DNA of 64,000 nucleotides from Leclercia adecarboxylata (GTDB taxonomy: Bacteria; Pseudomonadota; Gammaproteobacteria; Enterobacterales; Enterobacteriaceae): contig LR590464.1 of assembly GCA_901472455.1 (NCBI GenBank), forward strand, positions 1,364,001-1,428,000, in the 5' to 3' direction. Made by a program: the position numbers and the translations under genes. Each line of letters begins with the position of its first letter. The stretch's first letter is position 1. This document shows positions 1-9,472 of this stretch, piece by piece. Below the pieces are notes generated by a model. That model had not been told where the DNA came from. It worked only from the letters and a program-made list of their open reading frames with translations, and did not search any database.

Positions 1-55
1 TCCACAGGGTGTGGCGATCTCCGTAATACTGATTAACGGCGCGCAGGCTTAACAT
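1..55 (-). CDS. ABC transporter ATP-binding protein, UrtE/LivF-like (N-terminal 18 residues only)
   Basis: The gene runs off the left edge. The visible start is ATG at 55-53 preceded by a strong ribosome site (AAAGGAGCACCAGC). It reads MLSLRAVNQYYGDRHTLW, which resembles the beginning of the ATPases of urea and branched-chain amino-acid importers (the NQYYG-H-L pattern of UrtE). The sigma-54 promoter and NtrC-like sites just upstream fit a nitrogen-scavenging transporter. E. coli has bioD at this place, so the neighbourhood differs. The family is inferred from 18 residues; the nitrogen role rests mainly on the promoter. Confidence 0.5.
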   Translation of the reverse strand, partial: MLSLRAVNQYYGDRHTLW

Positions 56-95
56 GCTGGTGCTCCTTTTCAGGCATCGGTGACACCTGATACTC

Positions 96-111
96 TGCAA
101 GACTCTTGCCA
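96..111 (-). promoter_or_regulatory. Sigma-54 (RpoN) promoter of the left-edge ABC gene
   Basis: The minus strand reads TGGCAAGAGTCTTGCA, matching the sigma-54 -24/-12 consensus (TGGCA...TTGCA) with correct spacing. It lies about 40 bp upstream of the start codon at 55. Confidence 0.75.
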
Positions 112-186
112 CTGCCTATAAAAGGGCGTTTAAAGCGGCTTTTTTCGGAATCGGCTCAAAAATCAGCGCGGTGAGCCAGGGGGCGA

Positions 187-225
187 TGCACCGCGTCGGT
201 GCCCTCTGAGATGCGCCTTGGTGCA
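187..225. promoter_or_regulatory. NtrC-like enhancer sites for the sigma-54 promoter
   Basis: TGCACC-GCGTC-GGTGCC at 187-203 is a near-perfect NtrC dyad. A second TGCGCC/GGTGCA motif follows at 212-225. They sit about 90-130 bp upstream of the -12 element, the usual distance for NtrC enhancers. Confidence 0.6.
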
Positions 226-382
226 GGGCGATTTTTGGTCAAAATGTGAACAGGATCTCACCAAATCCTTCGGTGATTTTGGTCATCAGATCGCCAAAAT
301 TAGGCGATAAAAATTTTTTACCGTTCCGTTGTGGGTAAAAACCGGGAACGAGCCGAGTCACGTTCCGTATGGCTGGCGGCAG

Positions 383-405
383 TTATCCACTATTCCTGTG
401 GATAA
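383..405. promoter_or_regulatory. Inverted pair of DnaA boxes upstream of uvrB
   Basis: TTATCCACT at 383-391 and TGTGGATAA at 397-405 (exact complement of the DnaA box TTATCCACA) face each other across a few bases. DnaA binding upstream of uvrB has been reported for E. coli, so the site is probably conserved. The rest of 230-715 shows no convincing gene. Confidence 0.6.
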
Positions 406-714
406 CCATGTGCATTAGAGTTAGAAAACACAAGGTAAGCGGAGAGGAATACGCGGCCTGCGCCTGAATTGCTGCGAAACGCGTCTTTTTGAAAACTTTT
501 AAGAAGATCAAAGCGTTAAATAAAAGCAATCATTGTCATCAAAGTGGTCAACTTGCCAGGGGTGAAGTCCAGCGGCTCGCCTTGGACAAATGTTAAAAAA
601 TGAAAAGTTCTGGGGATAACCCACCCCTGTTGGAATTTTATCCCGTTGCAGCCGAAATTTTACGCAGCTTCGCTCGATTCCCACTGCTGCTGGCACAAAA
701 CGGCGCGGATGCCA

Positions 715-736
715 CTGGATTTATATCCAGTATAAT
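715..736 (+). promoter_or_regulatory. LexA box and -10 element of uvrB
   Basis: CTGGATTTATATCCAG at 715-730 fits CTG-N10-CAG, with a perfect TATAAT at 731-736 abutting it. LexA would block the promoter, giving SOS induction of uvrB as in E. coli. Confidence 0.85.
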
Positions 737-807
737 TTACTGGCAAAAATAGCCATCAGGAGTAAAATTACACACCTGCCGTATTAACCATCATCAGGTC
801 GCCGCTC

Positions 808-2825
808 ATGAGTAAACCGTTCAAACTGAATTCCGCTTTCCGTCCTTCCGGCGATCAGCCTGAAGCGATTCGCCGTCTGAAAGAGGGGCTGGAGGATGGG
901 CTTGCACACCAGACGCTGCTGGGCGTAACCGGTTCGGGTAAAACCTTTACGGGTCGCCAACGTGATCGCCGATTTGCAGCGGCCGACCATGGTGCTGGCA
1001 CCAAATAAAACGCTGGCTGCGCAGCTGTACGGCGAGATGAAAGAGTTCTTCCCCGAAAATGCGGTGGAGTATTTCGTCTCGTACTACGACTACTATCAGC
1101 CGGAAGCCTACGTCCCTAGCTCCGATACCTTTATCGAAAAAGATGCCTCGGTGAACGAACATATCGAGCAGATGCGTCTGTCCGCGACCAAGGCGCTGCT
1201 TGAACGCCGTGACGTAGTGGTGGGTGGCATCGGTATCAGCCATTTACGGCCTCGGCGATCCCGATCTCTACCTGAAGATGATGCTGCACCTGACCCAGGG
1301 GATGATTATCGATCAGCGCGCCATCTTGCGGCGGCTGGCGGAACTGCAGTACACCCGTAACGATCAGGCGTTCCAGCGCGGCACCTTCCGCGTTCGCGGG
1401 GAGGTCATCGATATCTTCCCGGCTGAGTCGGACGACTTCGCGCTGCGTGTCGAGCTGTTCGATGAAGAGGTTGAGCGTCTGTCGCTGTTTGACCCGCTGA
1501 CCGGCCAGGTGGAGTCAATTATTCAGCGCTTCACCGTCTACCCGAAAACCCACTACGTGACCCCGCGCGAGCGCATCGTGCAGGCGATGGAAGATATCAA
1601 AGTCGAGCTGGCGGATCGCCGCAAAACGCTGCTGGACAATAACAAGCTGCTGGAAGAGCAACGTATCAGCCAGCGTACCCAGTTCGATCTCGAGATGATG
1701 AACGAGCTGGGCTACTGCTCCGGGATCGAAAACTACTCGCGCTATCTCTCTGGCCGCGGGCCGGGGGAGGCACCGCCAACCCTGTTTGACTACCTGCCGG
1801 CGGATGGCCTGCTGGTGGTGGACGAATCCCACGTCACTATTCCGCAGATTGGCGGGATGTATCGCGGGCGACCGGGCGCGTAAAGAGACCCTGGTGGAGT
1901 ACGGCTTCCGCCTGCCGTCAGCGCTGGATAACCGCCCAATGAAGTTTGAAGAGTTTGAGGCGCTGGCACCGCAAACCATTTACGTTTCCGCGACGCCGGG
2001 CAACTACGAGCTGGAGAAATCGGGCGACGAAGTGGTAGATCAGGTGGTGCGTCCGACAGGCCTGCTGGATCCGATTATCGAAGTGCGCCCGGTCGCGACG
2101 CAGGTGGATGACCTGCTGTCGGAGATCCGCGCCCGGTCGGCCATCAACGAGCGCGTGCTTGTCACCACCCTGACCAAACGCATGGCGAGGATCTGACCGA
2201 ATACCTCGAGGAGCACGGCGAGAAGGTGCGCTATCTGCACTCCGATATCGACACCGTGGAGCGAATGGAGATCATCCGCGATCTGCGTCTTGGCGAGTTC
2301 GACGTGCTGGTGGGGATCAACTTGTTGCGTGAAGGGCTGGATATGCCGGAAGTGTCGCTGGTGGCGATTCTGGATGCCGATAAAGAGGGCTTCCTGCGCT
2401 CTGAGCGCTCGCTTATCCAGACCATTGGTCGCGCTGCGCGTAACGTCAACGGCAAAGCGATTCTCTACGGCGACAAAATCACCCCATCAATGGCAAAAGC
2501 GATTGGGGAAACGGAACGCCGTCGCGAGAAGCAGCAGGCCTACAACGAAGAGCACGGCATTACGCCGCAGGGTCTGAACAAGAAGGTGGTGGATATCCTG
2601 GCGCTCGGCCAGAACATCGCCAAAACCAAAGCGAAAGGTCGCGGCAAGTCGCGCTCACCGGTGGAGGCCGATACTGTTGCCCTGACGCCGAAGGCGCTGC
2701 AGCAGAAAATTCACGAACTGGAAGCACAGATGATGCAGCATGCGCAGAATCTGGAGTTCGAGGAGGCCGCGCAGATCCGCGACCAGCTGCACCAGCTGCG
2801 GGATCTGTTTATCGCCGCGTCCTAG
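808..2825 (+). CDS. uvrB: UvrABC excision nuclease subunit B
   Basis: UvrB is the damage-verification subunit of nucleotide excision repair. It is loaded on DNA by UvrA and recruits UvrC. The start [20 protein letters not shown] is the E. coli start, Walker A reads GVTGSGKT, and the C-terminal UVR domain that contacts UvrC ends in [15 protein letters not shown]. Full length is about 673 residues. The reading frame is broken four times: an extra G near 953, four extra bases near 1222, an extra G near 1872 and a missing G near 2190. Restoring these gives a continuous protein nearly identical to E. coli UvrB, so I treat them as sequence errors. Expression is under the LexA box at 715-730. Confidence 0.95.
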
Positions 2826-2882
2826 GTAAAAGCGAAATGGCCATCTCTGGAGTAATGCCAGTCAGTTGAGTCCGGCGGATTG

Positions 2883-3506
2883 TTCCGTTCACCTCAGGTT
2901 CAGCTGAATATGGCATTCCACAACCCGTGAACGTGACAAGGGGGGCCGCCGGGCCCCCCTTGTCAATCCCCGCGGCCCCGCAATGAAACCGGTGCTTCGC
3001 ACTGCGCTCACCTCCCGACCGGCTGCCTGCGGTCGGCTCAACTCGACATCCTGTCTCGATTCGCCTCTGGCCGCCATCCCTGGCGTCCAGCCCTTGTCAT
3101 CCGGTCTCCGGTTCGCCGGTTTCAGCGGGGACTCAACCCCCGTGCCACATTCAGGCGACTGAGAAGCGTGAGGGTGGGGGAATCCGGCTGAAAATCGACG
3201 AAGCGTTTCCGTAAGGCCGGGGCGAGGCGCAGGGACGCGCCGAGAGGGTATAGCCTGCAGGGATGCAGGCTGGTGCCCCGCCCGAAAGCCGGAGGGAATA
3301 AGCTGAGGACAAAATTGCCGGGAGCAATGTTGAACAGCGCCTGCGCTGGCCCCGAAGGGGTGAGGCTCGGGGATGGGGCGAATATTCTGCGAAGCGGCGA
3401 TTTTCTTTGCCGGGAGCCGGGGTAGCCAGGGGGGAGGCGGCGAGCCCCCCTGGCACGTTCACCGCAGCGGAGGGGGCATAAAGCAGAGGTGCTGTAGTGA
3501 ACAAAA
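2883..3506. repeat. Large dispersed intergenic repeat, copy 1
   Basis: About 620 bp without a credible gene, starting with TTCCGTTCAC and ending with GTGAAC, i.e. with complementary ends. Much of the left half matches 51349-51948, and the right half also matches 41523-41775. It contains several strong hairpins, such as the G-run/C-run stem at about 2938-2964 and one near 3420-3450. Its open frames (for example on the minus strand at 2889-3077) are conserved between copies only because the DNA is. Confidence 0.8.
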
Positions 3507-3642
3507 CTCTTCCACTTCACTCATTTAGAAATAACAAATTGCTCAACTGCCTGGCATTACAGACGAAGGCAGCCATTTTTAGGGTTTATACCTCCTCTCG
3601 GTGTGAGAAGGCCGGGATGAGGACACCAGACCGCACCAGCCC

Positions 3643-3672
3643 GTAGGCCCGGTAAGCGTAGCGCTACCGGGC
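3643..3672. repeat. REP-type palindrome
   Basis: Imperfect palindrome GGCCCGGTAAGCGTAGCGCTACCGGGC located between copy 1 of the dispersed repeat and the 3' end of yvcK. This is the typical place for an enterobacterial REP element and a possible transcript end for yvcK. Confidence 0.7.
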
Positions 3673-3690
3673 AATAAAGGCCCCGCAATC

Positions 3691-4599
3691 TCAACCTAAC
3701 GCCTGAATGGCCTTCTCCAGCGCCACGCGCAGTAAATGCCGGTCATGACGGTATTTGATATCGCTGGCTTCCAGCGGCTCCTGGATCACCACCCGGCCTT
3801 CCATCCCTGATACATCTGCGTTCGGCCCGACCACCACCGCATCAATAATCTTTTTGCCGACATACTGCTCCATCAGCGCCAGCTTAGCGGGCAGCGAAAG
3901 CCCGGCGGCAGCAGGGCTGAGTTCGCGACCCAGATTGCCAATGTAGACCACCGGCGCGGGCGTCCGGCGCAGCGCCTGGGCCAGCTCTTTGATGAGCAGC
4001 AGCGGTATCAGACTGGTGTAAAAACTGCCGGGGCCAATCAGAATCAGATCTGCTTCGCCAATCGCCTCTACCGCTTCCCGGGTGGCCGGGACGGTGGGGT
4101 AGAGCATCAACTCTTTTGGCGGCAGGTCCAGCTGGTCGATATTCACTTCGCCATACACTTCATGGTCGTGACTGTCGATAGCCATTAAATCGACCGGATG
4201 TTCGGACATCGGAATCAAAAACGCATCCACTTTTAACAGATTACGAATTAAATTGATCGCCTCCAGAGGCCGCACGCTGAGGTGGTCCAGCGCCTTTAAC
4301 ATCAGGTTTCCGAGGTTATGCCCCGAAAGCTCGCCATTACCGCCAAAACGATACTCAAACATGGCGGAAGCGACGCTGGGTTCAGTGATAAGCTGATTTA
4401 AGCAGTTGCGCATATCCCCCCAGGCGATCCCCCCTTCGGCGCGTCGAATGCGTCCGGTGGAGCCGCCGTTATCGGTGGTGGTAACGATCCCGGTCAGCCG
4501 TGAACCGAGCGATGACAACGAGGACATAACCCGGCCCAGTCCGTGGCCTCCGCCGAGAGCGACGACACGGTCGAGATCAGCAAAAATGCGATTGCGCAT
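3691..4599 (-). CDS. yvcK: YvcK/CofD-like gluconeogenesis-associated protein YbhK
   Basis: Protein of 302 residues in the YvcK/CofD (2-phospho-L-lactate transferase-like) family, a cytosolic Rossmann-fold protein that binds UDP-sugars in Bacillus YvcK. It has the N-terminal glycine loop [17 protein letters not shown] and the [14 protein letters not shown] motif that marks the family. The length is that of E. coli YbhK and the frame is intact. It is transcribed divergently from moaA, with the molybdate-controlled moaA region between. Its own regulation is not visible. The precise function in enterobacteria is not established. Confidence 0.9.
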   Translation of the reverse strand: MRNRIFADLDRVVALGGGHGLGRVMSSLSSLGSRLTGIVTTTDNGGSTGRIRRAEGGIAWGDMRNCLNQLITEPSVASAMFEYRFGGNGELSGHNLGNLMLKALDHLSVRPLEAINLIRNLLKVDAFLIPMSEHPVDLMAIDSHDHEVYGEVNIDQLDLPPKELMLYPTVPATREAVEAIGEADLILIGPGSFYTSLIPLLLIKELAQALRRTPAPVVYIGNLGRELSPAAAGLSLPAKLALMEQYVGKKIIDAVVVGPNADVSGMEGRVVIQEPLEASDIKYRHDRHLLRVALEKAIQALG

Positions 4600-4738
4600 A
4601 GAAATTCCTTAGTAAGACGAACACCTTAACAGTAACTCAACTACCCCTAAATGACGATGCTACGCCGGGGGCAAAATGACATATATCAATGCAAGAATTT
4701 GATAATGACGTATTCTGGATCGAAATGGCACGAACATG

Positions 4739-4764
4739 TCGATATATACAAGTTTATATAACGA
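4739..4764. promoter_or_regulatory. ModE-binding site upstream of moaA
   Basis: A 26-bp inverted repeat: TCGATATATA, six bases, then TATATAACGA. This matches the ModE operator pattern. ModE activates the E. coli moa operon when molybdate is present, so the same control is expected here. Confidence 0.7.
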
Positions 4765-4835
4765 AAGACGGTAATAGCGAAACTGCTTTTAACACGCTAC
4801 TATCGGCATAACCACGTTTTCGTAATCGAAAACAT

Positions 4836-4943
4836 ACACTCTAGCCTTTGCGCCTGTGTCGAAAGATATGGTGCTCTGGCCGTGGCGGTTTCGCCACCAG
4901 GGTACAGAAAGAAATGACTGTGCCTCCCGTATCAGGAAAGGTG
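4836..4943 (+). promoter_or_regulatory. Moco riboswitch in the moaA leader
   Basis: The leader reads ACACTCTAGCCTTTGCGCC, then GGCCGTGGC with a short loop and GCCACCAGGG, then GAAATGAC and CCTCCCGTATC, the conserved blocks of the molybdenum-cofactor riboswitch of E. coli moaA. It ends immediately before the start codon, so ligand binding could mask the ribosome site (AGGAAAGGTGTAC). Confidence 0.88.
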
Positions 4944-4946
4944 TAC

Positions 4947-5937
4947 ATGGCATCACAACTTACCGATGCATTCGCGCGTAAGTTTTTTTACCTGCGTTTG
5001 TCTATTACCGATGTGTGCAATTTCCGTTGCACCTACTGTCTGCCGGACGGCTACAAGCCGGGCGACACCACCAATAACGGCTTTCTCTCCGTGGATGAAG
5101 TGCGCCGCGTGACGCGCGCCTTTGCCGCCATGGGAACAGAGAAGATCCGTCTCACCGGCGGCGAACCCTCGCTGCGCCGGGATTTCACCGAGATCCTCGC
5201 GGCGGTACGTGAAAATGACGCGATCCGCCAGATTGCAGTGACCACCAATGGTTATCGTCTGGCGCGCGATGTCGCCCAGTGGCGCGAGGCGGGGCTGACG
5301 GCCATTAACGTCAGCGTCGACAGCCTGGATGCCCGCCAGTTTCACGCCATCACCGGGCAGGACAAATTCCGCCAGGTGATGGAGGGCATCGATGCAGCCT
5401 TTACGGCCGGCTTCGACAAGGTGAAGGTCAACACCGTGCTGATGCGCGATGTAAACCATCATCAGCTGGATACCTTCCTGGGCGTGGATCAAACCTCGCC
5501 GCATACAACTGCGTTTTATCGAGCTGATGGAAACCGGCGAGGGCAGCGACCTCTTCGCCCGTCATCACATCTCCGGCATGGTGCTGCGCGATGAGCTGCT
5601 CAGACGCGGCTGGATCCACCAGCTTCGCCAGCGTAGCGACGGCCCGGCGCAGGTCTTTTGTCACCCCGATTACGAAGGGGAGATCGGGCTTATCATGCCG
5701 TATGAAAAAGACTTCTGCGCCAGCTGCAACCGCCTGCGTGTCTCGTCGGTGGGCAAGCTGCACCTGTGCCTGTTTGGCGACGGTGGCGTCGACCTGCGCG
5801 ATCTGCTGGCCGATGATGCCCAGCAGCAGGCACTGGAAGCGCGCATTTCTGAGGCGCTGATGCACAAAAAACAGACCCACTTCCTGCATCAGGGCAACAC
5901 CGGGATCACCCAGAACCTGTCCTATATCGGCGGGTAA
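4947..5937 (+). CDS. moaA: GTP 3',8-cyclase (molybdenum cofactor biosynthesis)
   Basis: A radical-SAM enzyme catalysing the first step of molybdopterin synthesis with MoaC, converting GTP to 3',8-cyclo-GTP. The N-terminal cluster motif CNFRCTYC is clear, followed by RLTGGEP. The C-terminal second cluster site is [11 protein letters not shown] plus a later Cys, and the protein ends in the family's double-glycine tail (SYIGG). The start [17 protein letters not shown] follows the Moco riboswitch and equals the E. coli start. One extra G near 5481 splits the gene; both halves match E. coli MoaA (about 329 residues). It is first in the moaABCDE operon. Confidence 0.95.
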
Positions 5938-5957
5938 TCGCAACAAGGAACCAGAAG

Positions 5958-6470
5958 ATGAGTCAGGTAAGCGCAGAATTTATCCCGACGCGTATTGCTA
6001 TCCTTACCGTTTCCGAACGTCGCGGCGAAGAGGATGACACCTCCGGCCACTGGCTGCGCGATGCAGCCCACGAGGCGGGGCATCAGATTGTCGACAAGGT
6101 CATCGTCAAAGAGAACCGCTACGCCATTCGCGCAGAAGTGTCGCGCTGGATCGCCAGTGACAACGTACAGGTGGTGCTGATTACCGGCGGCACCGGGTTT
6201 ACCGCGGGCGATCAGGCTCCGGAAGCACTGCTCCCGCTGTTCGACCGCGAGATCGAAGGCTTTGGGGAAGTGTTCCGCATGCTCTCATTCGAAGAGATCG
6301 GCACCTCTACCCTGCAGTCACGCGCTGTCGCGGGTATCGCCAACAACACGGTGATTTTTGCTATGCCGGGTTCCACTAAAGCGTGCCGCACCGCGTGGGA
6401 AAACATTATTGCCCCGCAGCTGGATGCCCGCACGCGTCCGTGTAATTTCCATCCACATCTGAAGAAGTAA
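5958..6470 (+). CDS. moaB: Molybdenum cofactor biosynthesis protein B
   Basis: Protein of 170 residues and intact frame in the MogA/MoaB fold family that binds molybdopterin. The TGGTGFTAGDQAPEAL motif and the SRAVAGIANNTVIFAMPGS stretch form the ligand site. Enterobacterial MoaB is a MogA-like paralogue whose adenylylating role is uncertain, because MogA does that job. It lies 20 bp after moaA with its own ribosome site (AAGGAACCAGAAG) and 3 bp before moaC, so it is co-transcribed. Confidence 0.95.
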   Translation: MSQVSAEFIPTRIAILTVSERRGEEDDTSGHWLRDAAHEAGHQIVDKVIVKENRYAIRAEVSRWIASDNVQVVLITGGTGFTAGDQAPEALLPLFDREIEGFGEVFRMLSFEEIGTSTLQSRAVAGIANNTVIFAMPGSTKACRTAWENIIAPQLDARTRPCNFHPHLKK

Positions 6471-6473
6471 GTT

Positions 6474-6961
6474 ATGTCGCAACTGACCCACATTAACGCC
6501 GCGGCGAAGCCCATATGGTGGATGTCTCCGCCAAAGCCGAGACCGTACGTGAAGCCCGCGCGGAAGCGTTCGTCACCATGCTCCCCGAAACCCTGTCCAT
6601 GATCATTGACGGCAGCCACCACAAAGGGGATGTCTTTGCCACGGCGCGCATCGCCGGGATCCAGGCGGCAAAACGCACCTGGGAACTTATCCCGCTGTGC
6701 CACCCGCTGATGCTCAGGCAAAGTGGGAAGTGAATCTACGGGCCGAGCCGGAGCATAACCGGGTACGCATCGAATCCCTCTGCCGCCTGACGGCAAGACC
6801 GGGGTGGAGATGGAAGCCTTGACCGCCGCGTCGGTGGCGGCATTAACCATCTACGACATGTGCAAAGCGGTGCAGAAGGATATGGTGATCGGGCCGGTTC
6901 GCCTGCTGGCGAAAAGCGGCGGTAAAATCGGGTGATTTCAGGGCGGAAGAAAATGATTAAA
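6474..6961 (+). CDS. moaC: Cyclic pyranopterin monophosphate synthase
   Basis: MoaC converts the MoaA product into cyclic pyranopterin monophosphate. The sequence encodes [19 protein letters not shown], the substrate-binding stretch [10 protein letters not shown] and the C-terminal MCKAVQKDM motif, all typical of the 161-residue enzyme. The frame is broken by a missing G near 6502, extra Gs near 6717 and 6730, a missing G near 6793 and an extra A near 6926. After repair it ends at the TAA of 6959-6961, overlapping the moaD start by a few bases as in E. coli. Confidence 0.93.
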
Positions 6962-7198
6962 GTGCTGTTTTTGCGCAGGTTCGCGAGCTGGTCAAATACC
7001 GACAGCCTGACGCTGGATAACGAATTCGCTACCGTAGAAGCGCTGCGGGCGCATCTGGCGGCGCAGAGCGACCGCTGGGCACTGGCGCTGGACGCCGGTA
7101 AGTTGCTGGCGGCGGTGAATCAGACCCTGGTGGAATTTAATCATCCGGTGACGTCGGGCGATGAAGTGGCCTTTTTCCCACCGGTGACCGGGGGCTGA
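6954..7198 (+). CDS. moaD: Molybdopterin synthase sulfur-carrier subunit
   Basis: A ubiquitin-like 81-residue small subunit whose C-terminal Gly-Gly (PPVTGG) carries the thiocarboxylate sulfur to MoaE. The ATG at 6954 overlaps the end of moaC. Two compensating indels (a missing T near 6970 and an extra A near 7000) scramble about ten residues near the start. The rest matches the family well, including TVEALRAHLAAQSDRWALAL. Confidence 0.93.
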
Positions 7199-7199
7199 C

Positions 7200-7657
7200 A
7201 TGACAGAGACCAAAATCGTTGTCGATGGAGGCGCGTTTCAACGTTGGCACAGAATATACCTGGCTGGCGGAGCGCGACGAAGACGGGGCGGTGGTCACCT
7301 TCACCGGTAAAGTACGCAACCAACAATCTGGGCGACAGCGTGAAGGCGTTAACGCTGGAGCACTATCCTGGCATGACCGAAAAGGCGCTGGCAGAGATTG
7401 TCGAACAGGCCCGGTGAACGCTGGCCGCTCGGCCGGGTGACGGTTATCCACCGCATCGGTGAAATGTGGCCCGGAGAAGAGATTGTCTTTGTGGGTGTCA
7501 CCAGCGGCCCATCGCGGCAGCGCGTTTGCCGCGGGCGAATTCATTATGGATTATCTGAAAACCCGCGCCCCGTTCTGGAAGCGCGAAGCCACCCCGGAAG
7601 GGGAGCGTTGGGGTGGAATCCCGCGACAGCGACAAGGACGCCGCCAGCCGCTGGTAG
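7200..7657 (+). CDS. moaE: Molybdopterin synthase catalytic subunit
   Basis: MoaE transfers two sulfurs from MoaD to precursor Z to make molybdopterin. It starts one base after the moaD stop (MTETKIVV). The blocks WLAERDEDGAVVTFTGKVRN, WPLGRVTVIHRIGE and MDYLKTRAPFWKRE are diagnostic. At least four indels between about 7222 and 7615 break the frame; joined, the protein has the usual length of about 150 residues and ends at 7655-7657. Last gene of the moa operon. Confidence 0.92.
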
Positions 7658-7715
7658 CCGGATTCCGGGGATGTGTTAGGCTATAACAGTGCGTCCACTT
7701 AAAAAGGAGTATGTT

Positions 7716-8420
7716 ATGGACAGATTTCCCCGTTCCGATTCCATCGTTCAGCAGAGCCGTACCGGGCTGCAAACTTACATGGCCAGGTCTACGGCTGGAT
7801 GACCTGCGGTTTATTGCTCACCGCGTTTGTCGCGTGGTTTTCTGCGAACACCCCCGCCGTGATGATGTTCGTCTTCTCCAGCAAAATTACCTTTTTCGGC
7901 CTGATCATCGCCCAACTGGTGCTGGTATTTGTCCTGTCGGGGCTGGTGCATAACTCAGTGCCGGGATGGCCACCACGCTGTTTATGCTCTACTCGGCGCT
8001 CACCGGCCTGACGCTCTCCAGCATCTTCATCGTCTACACCTACTCCTCGATGCCAGCACCTTTGTCGTGGCGGGCGGGATGTTTGGCGCGATGAGTCTCT
8101 ACGGTTACACCACCAAACGCGATCTGAGCGGCTTTGGCAATATGCTGTTTATGGCGCTGATTGGTATCGTGCTGGCCTCGCTGGTGAACTTCTGGCTGAA
8201 GAGCGAAGCGCTGATGTGGGCTGTGACCTATATCGGGGTGATTGTGTTTGTTGGGCTGACGGCCTACGACACGCAGAAGCTGAAAAATATCGGTGAGCAG
8301 ATTGACGTGCGCGACAGTTCAAACCTGCGCAAATACTCCATTCTTGGGGCGCTGACGCTCTATCTGGACTTCATCAACCTGTTCCTGATGCTGCTGCGCA
8401 TCTTCGGCAACCGCCGTTAA
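7716..8420 (+). CDS. ybhL: Bax inhibitor-1 family inner membrane protein YbhL
   Basis: A seven-helix inner membrane protein of the BI-1/TMBIM family (E. coli YbhL, 234 residues); members act as pH-sensitive calcium leaks in structural work on homologues. The N-terminus MDRFPRSDSIVQQSRTGLQTYM matches E. coli. GYTTKRDLSGFGN and TAYDTQKLKNIGEQ are conserved, the latter containing one of the conserved Asp residues. Three indels (about 7783, 7953 and 8050) split the gene. The ribosome site AAAAAGGAGTATGTT precedes the ATG. In E. coli ybhM follows, but here it is absent. Confidence 0.93.
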
Positions 8421-8424
8421 GTGT

Positions 8425-8458
8425 GATGCCCGGCGGCGCGTTGCTTGCCGGGCCTGCA
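8425..8458. repeat. REP-type palindrome after ybhL
   Basis: GATGCCCGGCGGCGCGTTGC and the complementary TTGCCGGGCCTGC form a REP hairpin in the convergent space between ybhL and ybhN. It may end both transcripts. Confidence 0.75.
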
Positions 8459-8464
8459 CAGACT

Positions 8465-8504
8465 TCTCCCTCTCCCCGATGGGGGAGAGGGTTGATGTGA
8501 GGGG
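8465..8504. repeat. Short inverted repeat of the CCCTCTCCC/GGGAGAGGG type
   Basis: CTCCCTCTCCCC faces GGGGGAGAGGGTTG. The same motif occurs at 41797-41835, so this is a small dispersed palindrome common in enterobacteria. Confidence 0.6.
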
Positions 8505-8507
8505 ACA

Positions 8508-9472
8508 TCACTTCGCCATCTGCTGCTCGTTTTTGGCCCGCATTTTCTTCGCCCGGCTCTCCAGCACCAGATAACAGACCGTCGCCAGCGCCAGCGGCAG
8601 GAAGTAATAGAGCATACGGTAGGCCAGTAGGGCGGCGATAATGGTGCCATGGGAGACATGCTCCCCCGCCAGCAGGGCAATAAACACCGCTTCCAGCACG
8701 CCGATCCCGGCCGGGATATGCACAATCACCCCGGCGATACTGCTCACCAGCAGCACCCCCAGCACGAAGAAGTAGTTCACATCTTCGCCCATCAGCAGCC
8801 AGATAATCGCCCCCCATCGCCATCCAGTTAGCGGCAGAAATGGCCATCTGCGCCAGCGCAAAGCGCCAGGAAGGCAGCACCAGCTTCTGTCCTTTGATGG
8901 TCATATGGCGATGTTTGGCAAAGGCGCAGGCCCACAAATAGACGGCAATCACCAGCAGCAATACCACGCCCAGAATGCGCAGCGTAGACTGGTCGATGTA
9001 CCAGTGGTCAGGCAGTTGCACCACCCCGGCGGTAAAGATCACCCCGCCCCAGCAGGATATAGCCCAGCCAGTTGGTGGTAATGCTCAGGGAGAAGATCCG
9101 CGTGATGGTACTGCTGGGCAGCCCCAGGCGGGAATAGAGCCGGTAGCGCATCCCGATGCCGCCCACCCAGGTGCTCAGAGTCAGGTTGAAGGCATAGCAG
9201 ATAAACGACACCAGCATAACCTGGCGTTTAGCCAGCTTATGCCCACAGTAGACCCGTCCGAGCAGGTCGTAACAGCCATACAGCAGATAACTCAGCACCA
9301 CCAGCGCCACCGCGCCCATCAGCGACATACGGTCGTAGTCACGAATAACCTTCCAGACCTCAGCCCAGTCGACCTTTTTCGCGTAAACCACCAGCAGCAC
9401 CGCAACGGCAATAAAAAACACCCAGGTGAGGATCTTTTTTGCCAGACGCCAGCGCGAATGTTTTTTGCTCAT
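8508..9472 (-). CDS. ybhN: Inner membrane protein YbhN (lysylphosphatidylglycerol synthase transmembrane / UPF0104 family)
   Basis: A multi-helix inner membrane protein homologous to the flippase-like transmembrane domain of lysyl-PG synthases. Recognisable blocks are KHRHMTIKGQKLVLPSW, GVIVHIPAGIGVLEAVFIAL and RYRLYSRLGLPSSTITRIFS. Indels near 9045 and 8815 break the frame; repaired length is about 318 residues as in E. coli. Its ATG at 9472-9470 overlaps the stop of clsB (TGATG), so the two are translationally coupled. Pairing with a cardiolipin synthase fits a role in membrane lipid handling, which is inference. Confidence 0.9.

Noticed and set aside
784..990. Minus-strand frame across the uvrB start
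   Set aside because: Antisense shadow of the uvrB coding region with no ribosome site.
808..2825. uvrB as a pseudogene
   Set aside because: Four indels restore a protein nearly identical to E. coli UvrB. Similar breaks in almost every long gene point to sequence errors.
2889..3077. Minus-strand frame beginning MAARGESRQDVELSRPQAAG
   Set aside because: A matching frame exists in the other repeat copy (51355-51543), but it follows the repeat DNA, has no ribosome site and an Arg/Pro-rich composition typical of GC-rich antisense frames.
3122..3520. 132-codon minus-strand frame in the repeat
   Set aside because: Antisense to repeat hairpins, low-complexity composition, interrupted in the other copies; not a gene.
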